Assembly: GCA_963730325.1 (NCBI GenBank)
Contig: CAVSRC010000019.1
Span: 620,001-684,000 of the forward strand
Reading direction: 5' to 3'
DNA length: 64,000 nucleotides
From: CAVSRC01 sp963730325
GTDB lineage: Bacteria; Pseudomonadota; Alphaproteobacteria; Rhizobiales; Kaistiaceae
Shown: positions 18,549 through 29,853 of the stretch, piece after piece
How the letters are laid out: the number at the start of each line of letters is the position of its first letter
How positions within the stretch are numbered: position 1 is the first letter of the stretch
Translations under genes and position numbers: made by a program
The notes under the pieces: model-generated
Database searches by the model: none
What the model saw: only the letters and a program-made list of their open reading frames with translations
What the model was told of the DNA's origin: nothing

Positions 18549-18971
18549 TCAGTAATTCCGCCACAGGCCAGGCGTGGCGAGTTCCACGACAAGCCCGTCG
18601 GGATCGCGGAAATAGAGGCTTCTGCCGCCCTGCGGCCACGTCACCTCGCTCTCCACCGCAACGCCCTCGGCGCCGAGATGCGCCTTCCACGGCTCGAAAT
18701 CCTCGGCAGCGATGGCAAACGCGAAATGCTGGTGGCCGCTGCCGTCATGGGCCGGAATGAAGCCGCCGCCGATGGGGATCGGGTTCGGCGTGCCGTCGCG
18801 CCTGAAGAGGATGAGCACGCTCCCCGGCCCGGCATCCAGCGCCGCGATACGTTCGTCGGCGACCATCGCCGCGAAGCCGAAGACGCGCTCGTAGAAGGCG
18901 CGGCTCGCGCCCACATCCTCGACATAGAGGCAGGTTTCGAGAACGCCGTTCACCCTGGGGCGGTCGGCCAT
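18549..18971 (-). CDS. Glyoxalase/VOC-superfamily protein
   Basis: A 140-residue protein of the vicinal-oxygen-chelate fold. It has two beta-alpha-beta-beta-beta modules. The first begins VLETCLYVEDVGASRAFYERVFG, and the second carries HQHFAFAI and YFRDPDGLVVELATPGLW. The His (HFAF) and Glu (VELATP) positions match usual metal ligands. Members include lactoylglutathione lyases, dioxygenases and fosfomycin or bleomycin resistance proteins; this one cannot be placed further. It follows sufT by 16 bases on the same strand, so it is probably the last gene of the suf transcript. Confidence 0.88.
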   Translation of the reverse strand: MADRPRVNGVLETCLYVEDVGASRAFYERVFGFAAMVADERIAALDAGPGSVLILFRRDGTPNPIPIGGGFIPAHDGSGHQHFAFAIAAEDFEPWKAHLGAEGVAVESEVTWPQGGRSLYFRDPDGLVVELATPGLWRNY

Positions 18972-18987
18972 CACCCGCGCAAGCCGC

Positions 18988-19413
18988 TCAGTACCAGTCG
19001 AGCGCGACGCGCGCGAGGTCCGACATGCGGTCGGGCGTCCATGGCGGGTCGAACACCATGTTGACCCACACATTGCCGACGCCGGGCACCATGCTCACCG
19101 CGTTCTCCACCCAGCCGGGCATCTCGCCGGCGACCGGGCAGCCGGGGGCGGTCAGGGTCATGTCGATATCGATGTTCTTTTCGTCGTCGATATCGACCCG
19201 GTAGATCAGCCCCAGCTCGTAGATGTCGGCGGGGATCTCCGGGTCATAGACGGTCTTCAGAGCGGCGACGATGTCCTGGGTCAATCGCTCCAGTTCCTCC
19301 GCCGGGATCGCCGAGCCGGTGGCGCGCGGCATCGTCGACGCGCCGTGGGCCGGCTCCGGCTCGGGCGTCTTGGGGGTCGGCGGCGTGCTGAAGGGGCGCT
19401 CGTCCATGGCCAT
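18988..19413 (-). CDS. sufT: SUF system maturation factor SufT (MIP18/DUF59)
   Basis: A 141-residue protein with a Pro-rich N-terminus and a C-terminal DUF59/MIP18 domain. Landmarks are LKTVYDPEIPADIYELGLIY, the cysteine in TLTAPGCPVAGEMP, and WVNMVFDPPWTPDRM. SufT is an accessory factor for Fe-S protein maturation. The ATG at 19413 shares one base with the sufS stop (TGATG), indicating translational coupling; a GTG one codon upstream is an alternative. Confidence 0.92.
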   Translation of the reverse strand: MAMDERPFSTPPTPKTPEPEPAHGASTMPRATGSAIPAEELERLTQDIVAALKTVYDPEIPADIYELGLIYRVDIDDEKNIDIDMTLTAPGCPVAGEMPGWVENAVSMVPGVGNVWVNMVFDPPWTPDRMSDLARVALDWY

Positions 19414-20657
19414 CACGCAAAGAAATCCTGAGCTTTCTGCAATGCTTCCGCCAGAAGGTCCACTTCCTCCACAGTGTTATAGAGCGCGAAGGAGGCGCGA
19501 CAGGTGGCGGTCGTGCCGAAACGGGCGAGCAGGGGCTGGGCACAGTGGGTCCCTGCCCTCACCGCCACGCCGGCGCGGTCGATGATCGTCGAGACATCGT
19601 GCGGGTGGGCGCCGGCCATGTTGAAGGAGACGATGGCGCCCTTGCCTTTGGCCTGGCCGTAGACGGTCAGGCTGTTGATGCGCGACAGGCGCTCCTGGGC
19701 GTAGGCGGCAAGCGCCGCCTCGTGGGCATGGATGCGTGCCAGGCCGAGTTTCTCGATGTAGGTCAGCGCCGCACCGAGGCCGATCGCCTGGACGATCGGC
19801 GGCGTGCCCGCCTCGAAGCGGTGCGGCGGCTCGGCATAGGTGACGCGCTCCTGGCTGACGTCGGCGATCATCTCGCCGCCGCCCATATAGGGCGGCATGG
19901 CTTCCAGCCGCGCGCGCTTGCCGTAGAGCACGCCGATGCCGGTCGGGCCGTAGAGCTTGTGGCCGGTGAAGGCATAGAAATCGCAGTCGATGTCCTGAAC
20001 GTCGACGGCCGCATGGACGGCGCCCTGGCTGCCATCGACCAGCACCGGAATGCCGCGCTCATGGGCGATGCGGCAGACCTCCTTCACCGGCACGACGGTG
20101 CCCAGCACATTCGACATGTGGGTGATCGCCACCATCTTGGTGCGCGGCGACAGCAGCTTCTCGAATTCGTCGACCAGGAAGGTGCCGTCGTCGGCGACCG
20201 GCGCCCATTTGATGACGGCGCCGCGATGCTCGCGCAGGAAGTTCCACGGCACGATGTTGGAATGGTGCTCCATGATCGAGAGCACGATCTCGTCGCCCTC
20301 GCCGATCACCGAGCCGCCGAAGGAGGCGGCGGCGAGGTTGATCGCCTCGGTGGCGTTGCGCGTGAAGACGATCTCGTCGGTCGCCGCCGCGTTGATGAAG
20401 CGGCGGACGATCTCGCGCGCCTCCTCGTATTTCTCGGTGGCGAGATTGGACAGGTAATGCAGGCCGCGATGGACGTTGGCGTATTCGGCGCCATAGGCCT
20501 GCGTGACCGCGTCGATGACCGCCTGCGGCTTCTGCGCCGAGGCGGCATTATCGAGATAGATCAGCGGCTTGTCGTAAACGGTTCGCGCAAGGATCGGGAA
20601 ATCCCGGCGCACCGCCGCGACATCGAAAGGCGCCCCGATCGTCTCGGGCTTGTTCAA
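19413..20657 (-). CDS. sufS: Cysteine desulfurase SufS
   Basis: A 414-residue PLP enzyme of the SufS branch that takes sulfur from cysteine for cluster assembly. Landmarks are LIYLDNAASAQKPQAVIDA, the histidine-rich SIMEHHSNIVPWNFL, the PLP-lysine motif YAFTGHKLYGPTG, and the catalytic cysteine in VRAGTHCAQPLL near residue 366. No ATG or GTG precedes the conserved start; the best start is a TTG at 20657, which overlaps the sufD stop by four bases (TTGA) behind the purine-rich GAGGGGC. This gives the normal SufS length and tight coupling to sufD. Confidence 0.93.
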   Translation of the reverse strand: MNKPETIGAPFDVAAVRRDFPILARTVYDKPLIYLDNAASAQKPQAVIDAVTQAYGAEYANVHRGLHYLSNLATEKYEEAREIVRRFINAAATDEIVFTRNATEAINLAAASFGGSVIGEGDEIVLSIMEHHSNIVPWNFLREHRGAVIKWAPVADDGTFLVDEFEKLLSPRTKMVAITHMSNVLGTVVPVKEVCRIAHERGIPVLVDGSQGAVHAAVDVQDIDCDFYAFTGHKLYGPTGIGVLYGKRARLEAMPPYMGGGEMIADVSQERVTYAEPPHRFEAGTPPIVQAIGLGAALTYIEKLGLARIHAHEAALAAYAQERLSRINSLTVYGQAKGKGAIVSFNMAGAHPHDVSTIIDRAGVAVRAGTHCAQPLLARFGTTATCRASFALYNTVEEVDLLAEALQKAQDFFA

Positions 20658-21979
20658 GCCGCCCCTCCCCGCTGGCTCAGCCAGGCGCTGACCACGCCCT
20701 TGAGCGCATCGGCCACCGCCTCGTCCTTCAGCAAGTCGATGGCGTCGTCGAGAAATGCCTCGATGAGAAGCTGCTCGGCATCGGCGCGCGGCACGCCACG
20801 CGCCATCAGGTAGAAAAGCTGCGTGTCGTCGATGCGGCCGGAGGTGGAGCCGTGGCCGCACTGGACGTCGTCGGCGAAGATTTCCAGCTCCGGCTTGGAG
20901 GCGAATTGCGCCTCCTGCGAAAGCAGCAGCGCCTGGGCCATCATCTTGCCGTCGGTCTTCTGGGCATCGGGATCGACGACGATGCGCCCCTGGAAGACGC
21001 CTTGCGCCGTGTCGTCGACGACACTCTTGAACAGCTCGCGGCTCTGCGACCAGCCCTCGGCATGGCGCACGACCAGCGCCTGGTCGCCGTGCTCCTTGCC
21101 CGACAGCATGGTGGCGCCGTTGAAGTTGAGCGTCACGCCGCGTCCGGCCACGGTGGCGAAGCCCTGCCAGCGCCACAGCGCGGCACCGGCATTGACGACG
21201 AGATGGCCGAGGGTGACGTCGGCGGCAAGCGTCACCTCGAGCGTGCCGATGTGCTGGGCGGCGTCGCCCTCCGCCTGCAGCCGCGCCCATTCGACATTGG
21301 CGCCGGCGGCAATGGAGAGTTCGGTGACGGCATTGACCTGATAGGCGACGCCGCCGGGTCCGCGATGGCTGTCGACGATGCGCACGGCGGCATTCTCGCC
21401 GACCGTCACCATGTCGCGCACGAAGACGGCAGCGGGCGCGCCCACGGCGGTCAGATGGACGATCTCGATCGGCCGCGCCGGTGTCGCGTTGCGGGCGACA
21501 TCGACCACGACGCCGCCCCGCATGAAGGCCGAGTTGAGCGCCAGCGCGGTGTCGTCGGAATCGGCGAAGAGCCGGCCGATGCGCTCGGGCGTGTTGGCAA
21601 GCACGTCGGCGAGCGCCGTCACGGTGACGCCGTCGAGCCCGGCAAGATCGGAGAGGTCGGGGCGCCAGGTGCCGTTGACCACGACCAGGCGGGCGCGGTC
21701 GAGCCCGGCGAAGGGATCAGTGCCGGCAAGCGCGCCCAGCGCCGCATCGTCAGCGCCGTCGGCGAGCGGCGCCGCGTCCTTCATCAGCGCGCGCAGGTCG
21801 GTGTATTTCCATTCCTCGACGCGGCGATGCGGCAGGCCGCTCTTCTCGAACAGCGCGAACGCCGCCTCGCGCCGATGTGCGACCGGCGTGCCGCCGGGCA
21901 GCGTCGCCGCGGCGGCGCGGTACTGGTCGAGCAGCGCCTCTTCCGCCTTGGTGCGGATGGTTTTGGGTGCGGCCGTCAT
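20654..21979 (-). CDS. sufD: Fe-S assembly scaffold subunit SufD
   Basis: A 441-residue subunit of the SufBC2D scaffold. The N-terminal helical region (residues 1-100) is followed by the right-handed beta-helix. The conserved SufD C-terminus contains FADDVQCGHGSTSGRIDDTQLFYL, with the family's essential histidine in CGHGST, and FLDDAIDLL. The start at 21979 matches the usual MTAAPKT beginning. It lies ten bases downstream of sufC and overlaps sufS at its stop. Confidence 0.94.
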   Translation of the reverse strand: MTAAPKTIRTKAEEALLDQYRAAAATLPGGTPVAHRREAAFALFEKSGLPHRRVEEWKYTDLRALMKDAAPLADGADDAALGALAGTDPFAGLDRARLVVVNGTWRPDLSDLAGLDGVTVTALADVLANTPERIGRLFADSDDTALALNSAFMRGGVVVDVARNATPARPIEIVHLTAVGAPAAVFVRDMVTVGENAAVRIVDSHRGPGGVAYQVNAVTELSIAAGANVEWARLQAEGDAAQHIGTLEVTLAADVTLGHLVVNAGAALWRWQGFATVAGRGVTLNFNGATMLSGKEHGDQALVVRHAEGWSQSRELFKSVVDDTAQGVFQGRIVVDPDAQKTDGKMMAQALLLSQEAQFASKPELEIFADDVQCGHGSTSGRIDDTQLFYLMARGVPRADAEQLLIEAFLDDAIDLLKDEAVADALKGVVSAWLSQRGGAA

Positions 21980-21989
21980 TCTTCCCTGC

Positions 21990-22745
<756 letters not shown>

Positions 22746-22799
22746 TCGTTCCACTTTCCTTCAGGTCCCCGCGAACGGCGGCGACCTGCTCCAAAACCT

Positions 22800-23302
22800 T
22801 CATTCGCCGTCCCAGTAGTCGAGCGAATTCTCGGCGCGACCGACATAGCGCACGCCGCCCTTGCCGGTCGCCCAGTCGAAGCGCGAGGAGACGGCGAACT
22901 TCTTCGAGTCCGGATACTCGACCACGTCGCCGCCGCCGGGATTGGCCGAGATGCCGAGATATTTCAGCGTCGACTTGCCGGTGTTGACGATCTGGTGGGC
23001 CGACCTCCGGTCCGCCGGCCGGCGCGGCGCAGACGTCGCCGGCCTTGACCGGATAGCTCTCCGTCGCCGAAGCGATAGGTGCCCTCGCCTTCGAGGATGA
23101 CGAACAGCTCCTGCGTCATGTGATGGGCGTGGAAGGGAAACGCCTTCTTGCCCGGCTCGACCACATGCAGCATGACGCCCATGCCGGTCGAGCCGATCAT
23201 CCTGCCGAAGGAGCCGATCTTCGCCGCGAACGCCTCGCCGTGCGCGTTGTCGCGCAGCGGCACGTCGGCGATGTTGATCACGGGTTTGGTGGTCTCGGTC
23301 AT
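22800..23302 (-). pseudogene. Cupin-domain protein, two frameshifts
   Basis: The start MTETTKPVINIADVPLRDN at 23302 leads into a cupin barrel (FPFHAHHMTQELFVILEGEG, with the metal-binding His-x-His-His pattern). The frame then breaks near 23069. Translation recovers in a second frame as YPVKAGDVCAAPAGG, breaks again near 23003, and continues in a third as HQIVNTGKSTLKYLGIS to a good TGA at 22800. The three pieces join into a plausible protein of about 166 residues. A small cupin between sufB and sufC would fit a metal- or sulfur-handling accessory. Either real decay or two 1-2 base sequence errors are possible. Confidence 0.65.
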
Positions 23303-23337
23303 GCGGTCACCCCAATGGAAACGGACGCCAGCGGGCG

Positions 23338-24807
<1,470 letters not shown>

Positions 24808-24917
24808 TCGGCTACTCCATCCACAGCGGCTTCAAGGGCCGCGGGTGAGCTTTTTAAGGCCGCAATGCCGGGCGGAAAAGTGCGTCACACCTTCCCTGGC
24901 ATTGCTCCCGGCGACAT

Positions 24918-26072
24918 TCAGGCCACCTGAATCTCTCCTGGCGCGACGTGCTTTAGCACGGCTTTCCAGGCGGTTGCGAATGAATCTAAGTCGTTTTCGG
25001 CCGAATCCCACCCCAAAGAGAGCCGGATGGCGCATTTTGCCAGCTCCGGTTCCACCCCCATGGCCGCCAGCACATGGCTCGGCGCCACCTTGCCGGACGA
25101 GCAGGCCGAGCCGGAGGAGACCGCGATCCCGGCCAAATCGAGAGCGATCACAAGGGTTTCCGCCGGCATGCCGGGCACGGCGAGGCATAGCGTCTGGGGC
25201 AGCCGCGGCGCGCCGGCGCTGAACACGGTGGCCTCCGGTCCGGCGATCTCGGCCAATCGGTCGCGCCAGCGCGACCACGCCCCGGCCTTGTCGAGGTCGG
25301 CGAGCGCCGCCTCGGCCGCCGCGCCGAAGCCGGCGATGGCCGCAACGTTCTCGGTTCCGGCGCGGGCCCGCCGTTCCTGCCCGCCGCCGGTCAGAAGCGG
25401 CGCGAAGGCGACATCCTCGCTCGCCCGCACAATCGCCCCGGCGCCCTGCGGGCCGCCGATCTTGTGCGCCGAGAGCGTGAGAACATCCGCGCCCAGCGCC
25501 TTGATATCCAACGGGATTCTCCCAGCGGCCTGGATCGCGTCGCAATGCACCAGGGCGCCCGCCTCGTGGGCAATCGCCGCCACGTCGGCGACCGGCTGGA
25601 TGGTCCCGGTCTCGTTGTTGGCGAGCATCACCGAGACCAGCGCGCGGCCGCCAGCCTGGACGAGCATGGCGGTGAGCGCCTCGCGGTCGACGATGCCCTC
25701 GCCGTCGACGGGGATCGTCCGCGTCTCGTCAACGGCGAAGCCGCCACCGGCCATCACCGAGGGGTGCTCGGTGGCGCCGACAAGCAGCGTCCCGACATCG
25801 ACGATCTCGCTGCCGATGCGCCAGTCGGGGGTGAGAACGGTGTTGTTGGCCTCGGTGCCGCCGCTGACGAAGGTGACGCGCTTGGCCTCGCCGCCGGTCA
25901 GGTGCGCGACGGCGTTCCGCGCCTCTTCGATGCGGGCGCGCGCCGCGCGTCCCTCGGCATGGACCGAGGAGGCGTTGCCGACTTCGTCCAGCGCCGCGAT
26001 CATGGCCGCGCGTGCCTGTGGCCGCAGCGGCGCGGTGGCGTTGTAGTCGAGATAGGTGCGCTTCGCCGTCAT
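24918..26072 (-). CDS. Cysteine desulfurase, IscS/NifS type
   Basis: A 384-residue class-V aminotransferase-fold PLP enzyme of the NifS/IscS group. The start MTAKRTYLDYNATAPLRPQA is canonical. The PLP lysine lies in LSAHKIGGPQGAGAI, and the catalytic cysteine is in the loop SSGSACSSGKV. It is distinct from SufS further downstream, so this locus encodes two sulfur donors, an arrangement common in alphaproteobacterial suf loci. It may also serve tRNA thiolation. It probably heads the suf operon, though a maleylacetoacetate isomerase-like gene is only 50 bases upstream. Confidence 0.93.
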   Translation of the reverse strand: MTAKRTYLDYNATAPLRPQARAAMIAALDEVGNASSVHAEGRAARARIEEARNAVAHLTGGEAKRVTFVSGGTEANNTVLTPDWRIGSEIVDVGTLLVGATEHPSVMAGGGFAVDETRTIPVDGEGIVDREALTAMLVQAGGRALVSVMLANNETGTIQPVADVAAIAHEAGALVHCDAIQAAGRIPLDIKALGADVLTLSAHKIGGPQGAGAIVRASEDVAFAPLLTGGGQERRARAGTENVAAIAGFGAAAEAALADLDKAGAWSRWRDRLAEIAGPEATVFSAGAPRLPQTLCLAVPGMPAETLVIALDLAGIAVSSGSACSSGKVAPSHVLAAMGVEPELAKCAIRLSLGWDSAENDLDSFATAWKAVLKHVAPGEIQVA

Positions 26073-26122
26073 GGACCTTTCAACACCACGCTTCCAGCGC
26101 GCTGGCAAGAACCGCGCGGCAG

Positions 26123-26761
26123 TCAGCCCGTGCGGGGCGGGAAATCGGGTTGCGCCTCGGGGCGCGCCCGCTGGAATGCATCGAGCGGCAGGCAATTGGC
26201 TTCCACCGCCAGCAGCCGCCGATAGGACGAGACGTCCACGCCCAGCCGCCGCGAGGCGGCAAGCTGCGGCACAAGGTGCAAATCGGCCCAGCCGGGCGTT
26301 TCGCCGAATGAGAAGGGCCAGTCTCCGGCACGTCGGGCGAGCGCCGCTTCCAGCGCGGCCAGGGCGAGGCCGTGCCAATGGGCCGCCCAGCGCGCCACGC
26401 CGTCCTCGCCGAGGCCGAGATCGTCTCTCAGGAAAGCGCGCACCCGCTTGACCGTGATGGCATGCATCTCGGCCGCGATATGGGCAGCGAACGCACGTGC
26501 CTCCGCGCGTAGCAGCGGGTCGGCCGGCAGCAGCGGCGGATCGGGAAACGCCTCCTCGAGAAAGGCGAGGATCGCGGCCGACTGGGCGACCACCTGCCCG
26601 TCGACCTCGAGCGCCGGCATCAGCCCCTGCGGGTTGATCGCCAGATATTCGTCGCGCGAGAGCGAACCGACCGAGACGTAGTCGTAGGTCAAGCCTTTCA
26701 GGTTGAGCGCGATGCGCACCCGCTCGCCCGCCGAGTTCTGCCAGCGCGTGTAGAGGCGCAT
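26123..26761 (-). CDS. Zeta-class GST / maleylacetoacetate isomerase-like
   Basis: A 212-residue GST-fold protein. The N-terminal thioredoxin-like domain has SAGERVRIALNLKGL, the INPQGLMPALEVDGQVVAQSAAIL glutathione-binding stretch typical of zeta-class enzymes, and a helical C-terminal domain with WADLHLVPQLAASRR. Zeta-class enzymes isomerise maleylacetoacetate in tyrosine degradation or maleylpyruvate in gentisate degradation. The usual SSCSxR active-site loop is changed here (QNSAGERVR), so the reaction is uncertain. No other catabolic gene is near. Confidence 0.8.
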   Translation of the reverse strand: MRLYTRWQNSAGERVRIALNLKGLTYDYVSVGSLSRDEYLAINPQGLMPALEVDGQVVAQSAAILAFLEEAFPDPPLLPADPLLRAEARAFAAHIAAEMHAITVKRVRAFLRDDLGLGEDGVARWAAHWHGLALAALEAALARRAGDWPFSFGETPGWADLHLVPQLAASRRLGVDVSSYRRLLAVEANCLPLDAFQRARPEAQPDFPPRTG

Positions 26762-26781
26762 CGCCTTGCTCCCGGTGACGC

Positions 26782-27426
26782 CTATGATCCGGCCTTCCGC
26801 CCTGTCTCAACCAGCGCCGCCATGGCCGCGGCAGGCACGCCGCCATCGGCGCGGAGGCCGGCAACCACGCCGGCCCGGTCGGCTTCCGGCCGGTTCTGGC
26901 TCGCCTTCCACTTGCCTTCGATGCGCGCGATTTCGATCTCGATGCCGACGATGCCGCGCAGCATGGCGGAAACGAACGGTTCCGGCGCATCGGCAACCTG
27001 CCAGGGCGCGGGCCGCGCTTCCTCCTGGGCAAGCGTCAGGGCGTCGATCTGCGCCCGCAGCCAGTCGGCGTCTTCGACGATCCGCAGCGTCCCGTAAGCC
27101 TGCACGATGGCGTAGTTCCAGGTCGGCACCACCTTGCCGGTCTCCGCCTTGGTCGCATACCACGACGGGGTGATGTAGGCCTCGGCCCCCTGGAAGACGA
27201 CCAGCGCCTCGATCGACGGGTCGAAATCGCGCCATTGCCGATTGGCGCGGGCAAGATGGCCCTTGAGCACGCCTTTCGGCCCGGCGCCGGCATCGAGAAC
27301 GAAGGGAATCGGGTTCGCCTCCAGCCCGCCTGCCCCTGCCGTCACCAGAAGCCCAAGCGGATGGGCGCGGATCAGCGCGTGCTGAACGGCGAGGTCGTCC
27401 TCGCGGTGGTGCTCAGGCTGGTACAT
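26782..27426 (-). CDS. PaiB-like FMN-binding negative transcriptional regulator
   Basis: A 214-residue protein of the FMN-binding split-barrel family related to Bacillus PaiB. Landmarks are MYQPEHHREDDLAVQHALI, PLGLLVTAGAGGLEANPIPF, and VPTWNYAIVQAYGTLRI, the conserved TWNY(A/V)xVxxxG motif of PaiB proteins. PaiB represses sporulation and protease genes in Bacillus; in proteobacteria its role is less clear and flavin reduction or polyamine-related control is possible. It is followed by the GST gene with 20 bases between them and is divergent from the FadL-like gene. Confidence 0.88.
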   Translation of the reverse strand: MYQPEHHREDDLAVQHALIRAHPLGLLVTAGAGGLEANPIPFVLDAGAGPKGVLKGHLARANRQWRDFDPSIEALVVFQGAEAYITPSWYATKAETGKVVPTWNYAIVQAYGTLRIVEDADWLRAQIDALTLAQEEARPAPWQVADAPEPFVSAMLRGIVGIEIEIARIEGKWKASQNRPEADRAGVVAGLRADGGVPAAAMAALVETGRKAGS

Positions 27427-27649
27427 GGCGGCGGAATAGCACGCCCGGACAGTCGCTGGAACATGGCGGCGCGGGCCCGTGGTGTGGCGCGGCTGCCACG
27501 GTCTCAGGCGAAGTGGGGCGTGCGACACTGATCCCCGCGCAAAACTTGAGCAAAATCAATATTCAAATATCAGCTTAACCTAATGCGTTGGCCTGTGCCC
27601 GGGGGTCAAACGGACGAATTTGGGACCGGCGAGACGGGGAGTGAATTGC

Positions 27650-28882
27650 ATGAGAAAAGCGGGGGCACGGCTTCTTCCAGCCGCCATCGGACTGGTCGCC
27701 ACCATCCTTCTGCCGGCTGCGGCATGGTCCACCGAGGGCTATTTCCAGCTCGGCTTCAGTCCCGTGCAGAACGCGCTCGGCGGTGCCGGCGTGGCCAATT
27801 CCGAAGACGCCATGTCGATGGCGCTGAACCCGGCGGGTCTTGTCGGCGTCGGCCGGCAGTTCCAGATGGGCGTCGGGCTGTTCATGCCCTATCGCGGCTA
27901 CACGGGCACGGATACCGGCCCCTTCGGCGTTGCGCCGGGGACGGTCGAAAGCTCCAACAACCTCTTCCTCATGCCCAACATGGCCTACAGCAAGCCGATC
28001 GACGCGGATTCCGCGGTGGGTATCGTGCTCTACGGCAATGGCGGCATGAACACGACCTACAATGGCGTGCCGTATACGTGCCCCGGCCCGGGCGGCGTGT
28101 TCTGCGGCGGCAATACCGGCGTCGACCTGATGCAGGCGTTCCTGTCCGTCGACTATGCGCGGCGCATGGGCAATTTCGCCTTCGGCATCGCACCGACGCT
28201 TGCGGTCCAGACCTTCGCGGCCAAGGGCCTCGGCGGTTTCGGCATTCCCAACGCCGGCTATGACTGGTCCTATGGTGGCGGTCTGCGCGCCGGCCTGGAA
28301 TACGATGTCACGCCTGAGTTCCGTCTCGGTCTCTCCGGCCAGACGAAGATGTGGATGACCAAGTTCAGCAAGTATTCCGGCCTGTTCGCCGACCAGGGCG
28401 GTTTCGACATCCCTGCCTCGGTCACCGCCGGCTTCGCCTACGACGTCAACACGCGCCTGACGGTGATGGCCGATTTCCAGCGCATCTTCTACAGCGGCGT
28501 CGGGTCGATCTCGAACTCATCGTCGATCCCGCCTCCCTTTGGCGCGACCGGCGGACCGGGCTTCGGGTGGCACGACGTCAACGTCTACAAGGTCGGTCTG
28601 GAATACCGTGCCAGCGACATCTGGACGCTGCGGGCCGGCTATGCCTACAGCGAGAACCCCGTGCAATCGGCCGATGTGATGCTGAACATCCTCGCCCCCG
28701 GCGTCGTCACGCATCATTTCACCGCCGGTGCGACCTACAAGATGTCGCCGAAGGATTCGCTGGACTTCGCCTTCGTCTATGCGCCCGACAACAGCGTGAC
28801 GGGTCCCGTGGGTGTTGGCGGCACGGTCAAGCTCCACATGTACCAGTTCGTCGGCCAGGCCGGCTGGACGCACAATTTCTAG
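27650..28882 (+). CDS. FadL/OmpP1-family outer-membrane transport protein
   Basis: A 410-residue protein with a signal peptide (PAAAWSTEG cleavage region) and the FadL signature close to the mature N-terminus: GYFQLGFSPVQNALGGAGVA and DAMSMALNPAGL. The rest is a 14-stranded barrel pattern ending in the aromatic GQAGWTHNF. FadL proteins pass long-chain fatty acids or hydrophobic compounds across the outer membrane. The ATG at 27650 is preceded by GGGGAG at a good distance. An AT-rich stretch at about 27545-27585 upstream is unusual for this DNA and may hold its promoter. Confidence 0.9.
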   Translation: MRKAGARLLPAAIGLVATILLPAAAWSTEGYFQLGFSPVQNALGGAGVANSEDAMSMALNPAGLVGVGRQFQMGVGLFMPYRGYTGTDTGPFGVAPGTVESSNNLFLMPNMAYSKPIDADSAVGIVLYGNGGMNTTYNGVPYTCPGPGGVFCGGNTGVDLMQAFLSVDYARRMGNFAFGIAPTLAVQTFAAKGLGGFGIPNAGYDWSYGGGLRAGLEYDVTPEFRLGLSGQTKMWMTKFSKYSGLFADQGGFDIPASVTAGFAYDVNTRLTVMADFQRIFYSGVGSISNSSSIPPPFGATGGPGFGWHDVNVYKVGLEYRASDIWTLRAGYAYSENPVQSADVMLNILAPGVVTHHFTAGATYKMSPKDSLDFAFVYAPDNSVTGPVGVGGTVKLHMYQFVGQAGWTHNF

Positions 28883-28908
28883 GACCCAGCCTTCCGGCAA
28901 GCATCGAC

Positions 28909-28945
28909 ACGGGCGCGATCTTCGGATCGCGCCCGTTTCGTTTCA
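28909..28945 (+). terminator. Rho-independent terminator, FadL-like gene
   Basis: A perfect 12-bp stem (ACGGGCGCGATC, 28909-28920, with its complement 28925-28936) closed by a TTCG tetraloop is followed by TTTCGTTTC. It lies between convergent genes and may serve both. Confidence 0.85.
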
Positions 28946-29596
28946 GGCCTGCGACGAGACGATCAGGAAGATCGCGCAGAAATGGACCGCAGCGCCGGCG
29001 ATCACGAAGCCGTGCCAGATGGCGGTCTGATACGGCAGGCGCTGCAGGGTGAAGACAACGGTGCCGAGCGTGTAGACAAGGCCGCCGGCGAGCACCAGCC
29101 ATACGATGGTCGGGCTCAGCGTTGCCAGGAAGGGCTGTGCCGCGACGACGCCAATCCAGCCGAAGGCGATGTAGAGCAAGGTGGTCAGGCCGCGCAGTCC
29201 ATGCGGGGCGAGCGCCGTCTTGAGGAGGACGCCCAGCGCGGCGATCGCCCATACCGTCGCCGTCAGGCCGATCGCCCAGCCGCCGTGAAGCACGCCGGCG
29301 GTGAACGGCGTATAGGTGCCGGCGATCATGACGAAGATCGCGGCGTGGTCGAGCCGCCGCAGCGCCTCGCGAAAGCTGAGATGCAGCCCGAGATTGTAGG
29401 CCGCCGAGGCGGCGAGCATGGCAATCAGCCCGACCACGTAGATCACGGCCTCGGCCACCTGGCCGCCGCGCAGAACGGCGGCAGTGATCAGCGCGCCCGC
29501 CCCGGCGACAGCCGCGACCAGCCCGACCGCATGCACGATCCCGTCGGCGACAATCTCGCCGTGGCGCGCCCGGCGCTCCCTGGTTCCTGCGGCCAT
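28943..29596 (-). CDS. Hemolysin III family (HlyIII/YqfA) membrane protein
   Basis: A 217-residue protein with seven predicted transmembrane helices, of the PAQR/hemolysin III superfamily. Characteristic residues include LDHAAIFVMIAGTYTPF, GWIGVV and the C-terminal WHGFVIAGAAVHFCAIF, whose histidines are conserved metal ligands in PAQR proteins. The name comes from a Bacillus haemolysin, but most bacterial members are not proven toxins and may be hydrolases or stress proteins in the inner membrane. It is convergent with the FadL-like gene across a shared terminator. Confidence 0.9.
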   Translation of the reverse strand: MAAGTRERRARHGEIVADGIVHAVGLVAAVAGAGALITAAVLRGGQVAEAVIYVVGLIAMLAASAAYNLGLHLSFREALRRLDHAAIFVMIAGTYTPFTAGVLHGGWAIGLTATVWAIAALGVLLKTALAPHGLRGLTTLLYIAFGWIGVVAAQPFLATLSPTIVWLVLAGGLVYTLGTVVFTLQRLPYQTAIWHGFVIAGAAVHFCAIFLIVSSQA

Positions 29597-29853
29597 GACC
29601 GCTCCATCCGACGCCCCCGCCTCGGCGATTTTACGGGAAGGCTACCCCCCATAGATGGCCCTGGGGTGACGGTCCGTCCAGCGGCGGCAGCACCGCCCTG
29701 TCGGTTATCCTTGAAATCGCCCCCGGCGATTGTGGTATGAAGGCGCCCACTTGCCCGCCTATCGGTGGGAATTGGCCATTTCGCCCAGCTTTCGTCCGTG
29801 CGCCGGCTTTGCGCCGCATGGTGGCGCGTCACTCCCGAGGTCCTCAAGACAGT

